This document shows positions 55,101 through 62,089 of a DNA stretch of 64,000 bases, piece after piece. Under the pieces are notes generated by a model. That model was not told where the DNA came from. It ran no database searches and saw only the letters and a program-made list of their open reading frames with translations. Each line of letters opens with the position of its first letter. Within the stretch, counting starts at the first letter, position 1. The position numbers and the translations under genes are program-made. The stretch comes from Granulicella arctica (GTDB lineage: Bacteria; Acidobacteriota; Terriglobia; Terriglobales; Acidobacteriaceae), in the NCBI RefSeq assembly GCF_013410065.1, contig NZ_JACCCW010000001.1, positions 248,001-312,000 on the forward strand. The letters are read 5' to 3'.

Positions 55101-56291
55101 GGCGCGAGTGAGTTGAACCCAATAAGGAGCTACCAGAAGCGAACTCGAATCCGCCAGTGCGGTAGCCGCCGTGCTGATGCTGACCGGCCCACTGGTTACG
55201 GCTGCGACGCCGGATGCAGTCCGCGAGGTGGTAGAGGCCAGACCGTTGTACTGAACCATATTGGCGATCATTGCGTCATCGGAGTTCAGAGAGCTGCGCA
55301 TCATCAGGCCGGCCGATGAGGTTACGGGAGAGAGCGGCGCGTTGACCCGTGCGACGATCTGTCCATCTCCGTTCATCGCAATATAGGCAAACTGCATGGA
55401 GTCAGTCATCGGCGTGACGCTTTGCGGAACTACGTTGTAGACCGTATTGCTCTGGTCGTAGTATTCCGTGGCCGACGAATTGCCTACGACAGCACCAGAA
55501 GCGCGAAGCGTGAAGGAACTAGCTCCAAGGTAGTCGGAGCCGCCAGCCCCACCCAGGCCGAGTGTTCCGAGATCGCCATTAGCCCAAGGTTCCGGAAGGC
55601 CTACGCTCGCTCGTGCTTCGGCACCGGGGGCGCTCTGGCCGTAGTTATTGGAGGCCGTTACGATGTAGTAGTACGGGGTTCCGGCACCCGAAGCGCTGGT
55701 ATCTGTGTAGGAGTACGTCGATTCTCCGCTGACCGTGCCGATCGTGCTATATGGTCCACCGCTGGTTGTACTGCGCTGGATGGTGTAAGAGGTTGCACCA
55801 ACTGACCCGACCCAGCGAAGCAGAATGCCCGATGACGTGCCATAGCTCGAAAGGATAATCGGAGTCACCGGAGCACTGGTGACCGGATCTGTATCCCCAG
55901 CGCTTCGCGTGTAGAGCAACGTTCCGGGACCACTATCGCTATATGTGACAGGTTCGGGTTGGTAACCAGGAGAGTTGACGACGGAAGCCGTATTCGGAGC
56001 GCTCAGTCCCTGAAGGTTGGCGTAGTGGTTGTAAACCATCTCCCAGGGCCCGCCTGTCTGGGCAACTGGCTCTACATTGGAGAGCGTGTAGTACGAGTTC
56101 AGCGGATTGTCCCATGCATCGCGATTGGGCACGAACGCTGGGGTCGTACCCAACAGATAACCTCCTGTATACTCAAACCCCGCCAAGAGAAGGTTGTCGT
56201 AAGCGCCATAGAGATCCAGTCCCTGGTGCCAGGCGATCTGAGCCCCCCTCGGCAGTGCTACCGATGCCGTCGATGGTATGCGCTTGATCAC
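52182..56291 (-). CDS. C-terminal part of split alginate-lyase/Ig-repeat protein
   Basis: An open frame of up to 1369 residues that continues the frame interrupted at 56243-56248. From about residue 18 it has the end of an alginate lyase-like domain (AQIAWHQGLDLYGAYDNLLLAGFEYTGGYLLG). Next come a fibronectin III-like domain (LRWVGSVGATSYTIQRSTTSGGPYSTIG) and two DUF1349-like concanavalin domains. A second fibronectin-like domain, putative Ig domains (SATGLPGGLTINSSTGTISGTP) and an MBG-like domain follow. At least three Ig-like repeats then lead to the end TVNVQLN. It has no signal peptide or start signal of its own: the ATG at 56291 falls inside the coding region of the preceding frame. It is therefore best read as the downstream part of one gene. 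Confidence 0.8.
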   Translation of the reverse strand: MIKRIPSTASVALPRGAQIAWHQGLDLYGAYDNLLLAGFEYTGGYLLGTTPAFVPNRDAWDNPLNSYYTLSNVEPVAQTGGPWEMVYNHYANLQGLSAPNTASVVNSPGYQPEPVTYSDSGPGTLLYTRSAGDTDPVTSAPVTPIILSSYGTSSGILLRWVGSVGATSYTIQRSTTSGGPYSTIGTVSGESTYSYTDTSASGAGTPYYYIVTASNNYGQSAPGAEARASVGLPEPWANGDLGTLGLGGAGGSDYLGASSFTLRASGAVVGNSSATEYYDQSNTVYNVVPQSVTPMTDSMQFAYIAMNGDGQIVARVNAPLSPVTSSAGLMMRSSLNSDDAMIANMVQYNGLASTTSRTASGVAAVTSGPVSISTAATALADSSSLLVAPYWVQLTRAGNTFTASVSANNVNWTQVSQQTITMPATIYAGLALASGNTTLPTTATFDEVRAPGWTQAPTVPAAPANLTAVAAKGVQLTWSAPVGATSYTIQRNGVNMASVAAPVAGLYASAPGTMYYIDYTAAAGSTNTYAVSASGAGGTGSLSAIVSAVAPAVTAPFLADSVGIPYVVGTVGVPLTYQVGLAGVGTFSATGLPGGLTINSSTGTISGTPTQSGLFNPVVTATNAAGLDSWTYAFTIVGAALPVGMQQVDIGFLQAPGIAGTSGGTIVNTGTGSGPSTVCDVLHFAYYQLTGDGSIVVNLNSVTTASSATTLAATGIMMRNTLTCDSQMIDAHSGIGGSTALVSAYRSAANAGVFDYLDGPVVAGTNLTLPAHLQITRSGNTFTSSYSTDGSTWNVITSQTIGMNPTVYVGLDAAPVDSSVSNTSTGTYSNLAITSASAALINSPSTANGTVGAPFSFTITSAILPATYGATALPPGLSLNASTGIISGIPTSAGNYTVTASAVNGVASGSASLLITIGHAMATVTLGELSPTYDGSPESTSVTTSPAGLAVGLTYNGSATAPTTAGSYTVIATINDPNYAGSATGTLVIAKALAATTFSANPASPIEGRSEALTATVAGAGQPGGTVVFTSGASTLCTATLNASGVATCSFVPTGSGSETLTAQYQGDANHLTSSATTTLFVYDPAVVLQSASTQLVYPGATNITVCVTPATSATATGIAQIYDGTTLLTTRSLQGGGCAYWYISPGLNAGTHSLTAVYSGDNNNVGGTSVPVTVTVSPVPVTLSASCWNASFAYGGSYTCTVSLSSNAGSAQGSLSYVVDGGSINSVTISNGSAQFSVPTPNAGNHSVTISDAAQGNFAAAAPVTESFTVTQAPTQVQLTPSSYDQPASTPLTLTASLTSWSASVPMDGTVAFYDGTTLLGTLPAGATASFHATGLSAGTQAFSAVYLTGPSGNYASANSSTVNVQLN

Positions 56292-59200
56292 GACCGCTTT
56301 CTTGTGTCTGTCCTGCGGAGTTGATTACATAGTGGCTCACGCGGCCATTGCCCTGACCAAACAGAAGATAATTAACTGCGCGATTGTACAACTCTCGATC
56401 GTCCAGGAAGACTGCCATTTCCATAGTCCCAGCGGCGCAGAAGGTCTCCCAATTGCCGTTGGGAACACTGCTTTGAGCGAAGTTGCGAGCAATTTGGGCA
56501 AATAGCCGGATCATGTTCTGCGCACGCGCTTTGTTCGGCCAGGCCGGATTCGCGTAAGCGCAGATCTCTGCCGATTGCGCTAGATAGCCTCCCAAGAGGC
56601 CTGAACGCAGGGTCGCGTCCGTGCCATCTATGGTCGTTAGAGTGGCTGACCATCCATCAATACCGTTACAGAGAGCCGTCGCATAGGCCTGATTCCCTGT
56701 AGCCACCCACTTGACGGCAAGAAGCCAGATATTCTTCGAATCGCTCTGCAAGCTACTATAGGTAGAATTGTTTACCGCGCCAACGGTAACTACCGGACCA
56801 GGAGAAGGCGTAAAGGTTGTGCCTGGCGAAGAAGGCAGTGCTAAATAGGCTGAATAGTATGGCGCGGTTTGATTCGCAACCGCTCCGCGAATCCGGCTTA
56901 CATCGCTCGCGGACAGCCAGCCGCCCGGATGCACAAATGCGACGTTCTCGATATTGACTGTCACACTGACTGCGTTTGAAGTGCCCACGTTGTAATTGCT
57001 GTCTCCGCTGTATGTGGCAGTGAGATTGCTCGCGCCCCCAGGCAGAGTGGTGGTGGAGAGCGTCGTCGTGCCCGATGTCAGGGTTCCGGTGCCCAGGACA
57101 GTCGATCCGACGTAAAACGTGATGCTGCCAGTGGGAATGATCCCGTTGCCAGCCACTGTGGCAGAAAGCGTTTCATTGAGCCCTTGATTGATGATCGTGG
57201 AGGAGGCGGACAGGGTAATGGTGGGAGAGCCATAGACCTGCACCCTTGCCGCGGAAGATGATGCGGCGTAGGTTGCGTCTCCCAGATAGAACGCCTGAAC
57301 GCTATTCGGTCCTACGGGAAGTGCCGTGGTGGAAAGCATTGCAATGGCGGAGGTATTCAGCGAGACGATTCCCAGGGAGATCGAACCATCGGTAAATGCA
57401 ACGCTACCGGTGGGCGTAGCGCCGTTCCCGCTCACGGTCGCCGCAAGCGTCACGCTTTGTCCCTGATTGACGGTCGTCACCGATGTCGTCAGGACCGTAG
57501 AAGATATGGTACCGCCGGTTACATTCACAGAAACGGCATTCGAACTCGATCCCGCGGTGTTCGCGTTACCCGAGTAAGTCGCAGTGACCGAGAGAGAGCC
57601 GGTGGTCGTCGTGGTGTAACCAAAAGTGGCCACTCCTGCGGTCAGTGTCGTTGTCCCCAACACGGAACTGCCGTTTGAGAAAGTCACCGTGCCGGTCGGG
57701 TTAGCAACGCCGGTGACGGTGGCTGTGAACGTTACTGCGGAACCCTTAACCACACTCTGCGATGAAGCCTGCAATGTTGTTGCAGTGGCCGGAAGCACGA
57801 GGCCCATGAGTGTAATCTGCTGCGGCGAGAGTGCTCCGTCGGTCGTGTAGGAGAGCGTAGCCGCACTCGTTCCAGAGCTCAAGGGAGTATAGATGATCGC
57901 CAGGGTGCAGCTTGTCGCAGGCTGTAGTGGCGTCAGATTGCATGTATACGACGGCGAAGAAGTATCCAAAGCGAAGTCGCTGACATTTGTGCCCGCAAAA
58001 GTTGGAGAGCCGCCGGTGAAGTCCAGCGCGGAGTTTCCATTGTTACTCAGCTGAATCGTCTGCGGCGCGCTGGTTGTGTTCACTGCCTGACCAGGGAAGA
58101 CAACCATGCCTTGCGAAACCTCGCGCACTCTCAAGTTGGTGGCGTCTGTAATGTAGACACGTCCGGCTGTGTCCACGGCGACGCATCGGATCCCGTTCAT
58201 TTCAGCGCTAACAGCCGAGCCGCCGTCTCCTGCGTACCCCGCGGTCGAATTGCCGGCAATCACAGTCAGTGCGCCGGTGAGAGGATTGACTTCATCGATC
58301 ATCGTGCCGGCGGCAACATATATATCTCCTGCGGCATCCAGAGCGACCATGGTGGCAGTGACTAGCTTGGAAGAGGTGGCAAGTCCCCCATAGGGATAGG
58401 TCGCTTGACCGCCACCAGCGATAGCGTAGAGGTATCCGATAGTCGGATTGGTGATCGATGGATTTTCAAGCGTAATCAGCGCCGCCCCCGCGACGCCGCC
58501 CGCGTAGACCATTCTGATTTCATTGACGCTGCCCTTGTCGGCGATGTACAGATTGCCGTTGGCGTCGACCGCGATTCCGTAGGGCTGGTCGAGTTCCGTC
58601 GAGATTGCCGGTCCGTTATTTGCCTGGACGGCGCAGGTGCCATTTCCAACGATGGTGGTGAGGTCCCCATTCGATACACTCACTTCGCGGATGGCGCAGT
58701 TCCCCTGATCGACGATATACATATCGCCGCCAGCATCGAATTTCATGTCGTTGATGCCATGAAATTCTACGCCGCTCGATGTAGCCAGAACTCCGTTGCC
58801 GGCATAGCCAAGGCCGCTGGAGCCTCCGGCAACCGCATAGATATAGCCGAGCTGCGGAACAGTAATTCCCGCTTCTAAAGAGATCAGGTTAGTCCCTGTG
58901 GTTTCCGAACCACCGGCGTAGATGATCCATACTTTATTGGTGCCGGTATCGTTGAAATAGACATCCCCGACCGCGTCGATCGCCAGACCTGCACCGGGTT
59001 TTAGCCGGGCGTTCGTCCCTAGAACCCCATTGGACGGAGTGCCCGAACTTCCTTCGCCCCCTGCCAGGACGTAGATATAGCCCACTTGCGGCGAGGTAAC
59101 ACTGGGGTTTTCCGCAGTGATGAGTTGCGCAGCCGTCGCCCCCCCCTCATAGACAACACGAACCGTATCGTTCGTATCGTCCACAAAGAAAACATCACCC

Positions 59201-59448
59201 GCCGCATCCGCCGCAATCCCGCGGATGCCGTTGGTGAGCTCAGCGCTCGGTGCAGGGCCACCATCGCCCGTATGTCCGGAGACACCACTGCCCGCAAGCG
59301 TAGTCATGATTCCCGGCTGAAACACCAGGGCCGATTGTGGCGAGCTGACTCCGAGCTGCTGCGCCGCGACTTGCATCGTCATCCCTGCGATGAAGAACGC
59401 ATACATCGCGACGCTTACCTTCAGATTGACTGTTCCGTGATATTTCAT
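56173..59448 (-). CDS. N-terminal part of split NHL/Ig-repeat alginate-lyase protein
   Basis: An open frame of 1091 residues beginning with a signal peptide (to about 29, VAAQQ). Residues about 40-430 hold NHL-type repeats (GIAVDANGNLYIADKG, VALDAAGDIYVAAG), a beta-propeller. An ASPM/HYDIN-like module (about 460-545) and three Ig-like repeats (about 548-810) follow. The first part of an alginate lyase-like domain comes next (GGWLSASDVSRIRGAV..., then NWETFCAAGTMEMAVFLDD, ending QESGRDQAHTIDGIG). After that the frame diverges and stops. Removing one base from the C6 run at 56243-56248 joins it to the next frame and gives a continuous protein of about 2,420 residues. GAGAGG lies about 15 bases before the ATG. 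Confidence 0.85.
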   Translation of the reverse strand: MKYHGTVNLKVSVAMYAFFIAGMTMQVAAQQLGVSSPQSALVFQPGIMTTLAGSGVSGHTGDGGPAPSAELTNGIRGIAADAAGDVFFVDDTNDTVRVVYEGGATAAQLITAENPSVTSPQVGYIYVLAGGEGSSGTPSNGVLGTNARLKPGAGLAIDAVGDVYFNDTGTNKVWIIYAGGSETTGTNLISLEAGITVPQLGYIYAVAGGSSGLGYAGNGVLATSSGVEFHGINDMKFDAGGDMYIVDQGNCAIREVSVSNGDLTTIVGNGTCAVQANNGPAISTELDQPYGIAVDANGNLYIADKGSVNEIRMVYAGGVAGAALITLENPSITNPTIGYLYAIAGGGQATYPYGGLATSSKLVTATMVALDAAGDIYVAAGTMIDEVNPLTGALTVIAGNSTAGYAGDGGSAVSAEMNGIRCVAVDTAGRVYITDATNLRVREVSQGMVVFPGQAVNTTSAPQTIQLSNNGNSALDFTGGSPTFAGTNVSDFALDTSSPSYTCNLTPLQPATSCTLAIIYTPLSSGTSAATLSYTTDGALSPQQITLMGLVLPATATTLQASSQSVVKGSAVTFTATVTGVANPTGTVTFSNGSSVLGTTTLTAGVATFGYTTTTTGSLSVTATYSGNANTAGSSSNAVSVNVTGGTISSTVLTTSVTTVNQGQSVTLAATVSGNGATPTGSVAFTDGSISLGIVSLNTSAIAMLSTTALPVGPNSVQAFYLGDATYAASSSAARVQVYGSPTITLSASSTIINQGLNETLSATVAGNGIIPTGSITFYVGSTVLGTGTLTSGTTTLSTTTLPGGASNLTATYSGDSNYNVGTSNAVSVTVNIENVAFVHPGGWLSASDVSRIRGAVANQTAPYYSAYLALPSSPGTTFTPSPGPVVTVGAVNNSTYSSLQSDSKNIWLLAVKWVATGNQAYATALCNGIDGWSATLTTIDGTDATLRSGLLGGYLAQSAEICAYANPAWPNKARAQNMIRLFAQIARNFAQSSVPNGNWETFCAAGTMEMAVFLDDRELYNRAVNYLLFGQGNGRVSHYVINSAGQTQESGRDQAHTIDGIGSTAEGGSDRLAPGTGSLWRLRQPSLGGV

Positions 59449-59536
59449 GATTTCTTGCCTGCCTCTCTATGAAGTCTCCCTTTCGTTAGTGACAGAACTG
59501 GAAACATGCGTATAGCGTGAGCGTTACCCTTCTGCG

Positions 59537-59550
59537 GTAAAGCGCTTTCC
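59537..59550. promoter_or_regulatory. LacI-type operator candidate upstream of the NHL/alginate-lyase gene
   Basis: GTAAAGCGCTTTCC contains the perfect palindrome AAAGCGCTTT (59539-59548), the core of LacI-family operators. It is about 90 bases upstream of the start at 59448, similar in type and position to the site before the GH89 gene. Confidence 0.45.
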
Positions 59551-59660
59551 ACTGTTCCCTCTCGAGCGCATTACGCCTGGCATCAATGATTGAAACTGAG
59601 ATTTCGAAACCCATCGCTTGCCTTCATGCAGTCGCAATAGCCTTTTTGAGAAGCGCCGAA

Positions 59661-59730
59661 GAATCGCTAGCAGAGACCACGAAGGTCAAGTCAATTTGCG
59701 GTGCCGCCCACTGTGGTGTCCACAGTGGAC
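59661..59730. repeat. Inverted repeat, copy A
   Basis: About 70 bases matching the complement of 61982-62051, with an almost identical core GGTCAAGTCAATTTGCGGTG followed by CCCACTGTGGTGT. Copy A also contains the perfect palindrome CCACTGTGG-TGT-CCACAGTGG. The two copies flank the regulator-like gene. Confidence 0.7.
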
Positions 59731-60301
59731 GCTGCTCATTGGACAGAATGCTGCTCGACGAACAATGCGTGGAACTTATTTCTATCCAAGGAGTTACCTC
59801 GGCTAGCCTAGGCCCTATCTCGAACGATGGTTGAGGGAGATTGCGCTGCAAAGCCAGTTCAACCTCCCGCTGTAGACGGTTGGTCGGAGAGGAGACGCGC
59901 ACTGGATTGAGTAAAACGACGACCGTACCGGGAACGGAAATGCGACCGGAAAGCCGGACGGCTCGTGTTATCGCAGCCTGGGAACTTCATCACCGCAGGC
60001 AAGGTACTGGCGATGGGCAGGAGCCAGAGCAACGGCGTTGTCAGGCCGCTTGTGCAAGGACGTGAGAGGGTGCGAGATTTTCATTCCAGGTTAAATCTCT
60101 GGATGATGGAAAAGACGATGCGGCCCACCGATTGCGGAGACGTTTGGCCCAAGGGAAATTTGGTCTGAAGGAAGAATGACAAGGTGAACCGGCCGGCGAA
60201 CTCGGCGTGGCGAATATGGGAGGCTCCAGATGGTGCCAGTGACACTTCCAATCCTGTATCGCCTACGACAAGGTTCGCCGACAGCTCAGCACGCTGTCCG
60301 C

Positions 60302-61648
60302 TTAATGTAGGTTGGGATAGATGCGGTAGGCGACAATTGTCGCGGTGATCGGGGTATTCCGTACCTGCGATGTCTTCAATAGCACTTCAAAATACGGAAA
60401 TTTGGCTGCATGCAACGTCCTCTGGAAGTTAGATAACTGATCTTCAGACAGAAGGAATTCACCGCCAGCCTCCGTTGCCTCCGAAGAGGTTCCTTCGATC
60501 AGCAACACTTTGCCATTCTGGCCTGTATTGGGAAGATACGCTATTGCGCAATATCCGACAGCGTAGCCGCTTGTATCGGTCACCGTATAAGCACTCTGTT
60601 CGCCGACGGTGGGAGTGCGGTTTGTTACGGTTTGAGGATGACTGAAATCCGCTGCCAGCGCGAAGTTCAATCGATTGTCAAAAAGCTCCACCCAAGGATT
60701 TGAGATCTTTGACCCAATCAGAATGACACTGTCTTGCCTGAGAAGAGCAGGTATGTATTCGCGGGCGTTATACAGACGAAGGGTCTTGCTACCAGGCTCC
60801 AACGCCTGAATCCGTTGCGCCAGCCTGAATTCGCTGGAGTTGCCCAGGCTCTTGGAAGTAAACAGGCTCAGAGCTAAACTCTTGTCGGAGCTCAGTCTCT
60901 CGGCCTGTAGGTGGCTGAGGTAGCCACGGCTGAGATAGTCATTGAATGAAAACGACTGCTCGTTCATGCTTTGGATCAGCAAAAAGGAAGAATCGGAGAG
61001 AACAATATCCGCATCGTGATGAGTGTCGAAGAATCCCGACCACAAGTCCGCGACTGCGGGCGAGTACCTCCACGGATGGAGCGATTTTTGGTCAGCGCGG
61101 TTCTCGATCCACAGCGCCACGCAGCATGCGGCAAGAATGCAAAAAGCAGCAGTCGTGGCGATCCGCTTGAGATTCTGCGCCCCCCTGCCGACCGCAGAAT
61201 CCTGTCGGGCCTCAGGAAGCGCAGCTAACGGTTCAGCCCCAATAGCAACCGCCATCTCCTCCGGTTCCGCCGTCTCCCGAGGATCAACTGGGCGATAGCG
61301 AAAGACAGGGATATAGCTTCCGCGGGGGATTTCCATAATCACGGGTTCCTGCAAACCCTCCCCGTCAAAATAGGCCTCAATCCGCTTGCGCAAATCGCTG
61401 ACATTCGTGCGGACAATGTTGTCCACCGCAGTGTCATAGGCTTGGAGGCGCCCAAAGACTTCGATACCTATCTCTTGCTCGCGGACCTGGATGCAGCCAT
61501 CTTTCAGCGAGCGCCTCCCGACAAAAAGCAAAAGTTCGCGCAACCGGACCGCACGCTTCAGTTGGGAACTCGATGCAACGCGCTCCAATAAGCTCCAACA
61601 GGTCTTCGAATCGAGAGCTAAGACTTCGTGCGGGATAGACAGTGTCAT
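60302..61648 (-). CDS. Membrane-anchored regulator-like protein (paralogue of 34304-35566)
   Basis: A 448-residue protein with the same layout as the first copy. The N-terminal domain (about 20-117) has REQEIGIEVFGRLQAYD...NIVRTNVSDLRKRIEAYF...MEIPRGSYIPVF. A variable linker and a membrane segment at about 163-181 follow. The outer domain has DSVILIGSKISNPWVELFDNRLNF and FPYFEVLLKTSQVRNTPI. The ATG at 61648 has AGGA about eight bases upstream; a longer form to 61684 is possible. DNA binding by the N-terminal domain is inferred from its winged-helix-like pattern. The gene is flanked by inverted 70-base repeats, with the NHL/alginate-lyase gene downstream on the same strand. Confidence 0.78.
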   Translation of the reverse strand: MTLSIPHEVLALDSKTCWSLLERVASSSQLKRAVRLRELLLFVGRRSLKDGCIQVREQEIGIEVFGRLQAYDTAVDNIVRTNVSDLRKRIEAYFDGEGLQEPVIMEIPRGSYIPVFRYRPVDPRETAEPEEMAVAIGAEPLAALPEARQDSAVGRGAQNLKRIATTAAFCILAACCVALWIENRADQKSLHPWRYSPAVADLWSGFFDTHHDADIVLSDSSFLLIQSMNEQSFSFNDYLSRGYLSHLQAERLSSDKSLALSLFTSKSLGNSSEFRLAQRIQALEPGSKTLRLYNAREYIPALLRQDSVILIGSKISNPWVELFDNRLNFALAADFSHPQTVTNRTPTVGEQSAYTVTDTSGYAVGYCAIAYLPNTGQNGKVLLIEGTSSEATEAGGEFLLSEDQLSNFQRTLHAAKFPYFEVLLKTSQVRNTPITATIVAYRIYPNLH

Positions 61649-61684
61649 TGGCGTTTTCCTCAGCTCTCGTTCCAGATGCAACAA

Positions 61685-62089
61685 AAATGACAGCGTTCCC
61701 CGAATCGGCCGTTCAGTTCGCGGTCGCCCTTACTCTTAGCCGCTCGGCAGCCTCTCAACTGAGCCTAGGCTTTAAAGCTGCGACTATATCTGCCCACCTG
61801 GTCGTGACTCTGGTGGGAATCATTCTACTCAATTGAGCGCAGCGCTTCCTATCCGGCCAAACCTTCGCCAATTCACTACCGCAATGCTATCAGTCCAACT
61901 GCAACTCTGAATAAAGGCTGTCATCAGTATCTCATTGAGCAGGAAGAGGTTCTGCCCAGGCAAACGGCACAAAAACCATCACTTCACGGTGTACACCACA
62001 GTGGGCACCACCGCAAATTGACTTGACCCCTCTTGTTTCAGCAAGCGACGCTGGCATGTTTTTCGGACAGACACTTTGGAGGCGGATTG
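61685..62089. other. Divergent intergenic region
   Basis: 405 bases between the divergent regulator-like gene and TonB receptor gene. It holds the second copy of the 70-base inverted repeat (61982-62051). No gene or clear promoter is seen. Confidence 0.4.
61982..62051. repeat. Inverted repeat, copy B
   Basis: Inverted counterpart of 59661-59730, about 75-80 percent identical over 70 bases and nearly perfect over the central 35. It ends about 40 bases before the TonB receptor start. Confidence 0.7.

Larger units (their letters stand above)
59449..60301. other. Long intergenic region with a repeat and an operator-like palindrome
   Basis: 853 bases between the regulator-like gene and the large NHL/Ig gene, both on the minus strand. 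It contains the LacI-type palindrome at 59537 and a 70-base inverted repeat copy at 59661. I see no further gene; open frames here have no ribosome-binding site or recognisable motifs. Confidence 0.5.

Noticed and set aside
54193..55122. 309-residue frame inside the Ig-repeat protein
   Set aside because: Gly/Arg/Ser-rich alternate frame of repetitive coding sequence; no start signal or domain.
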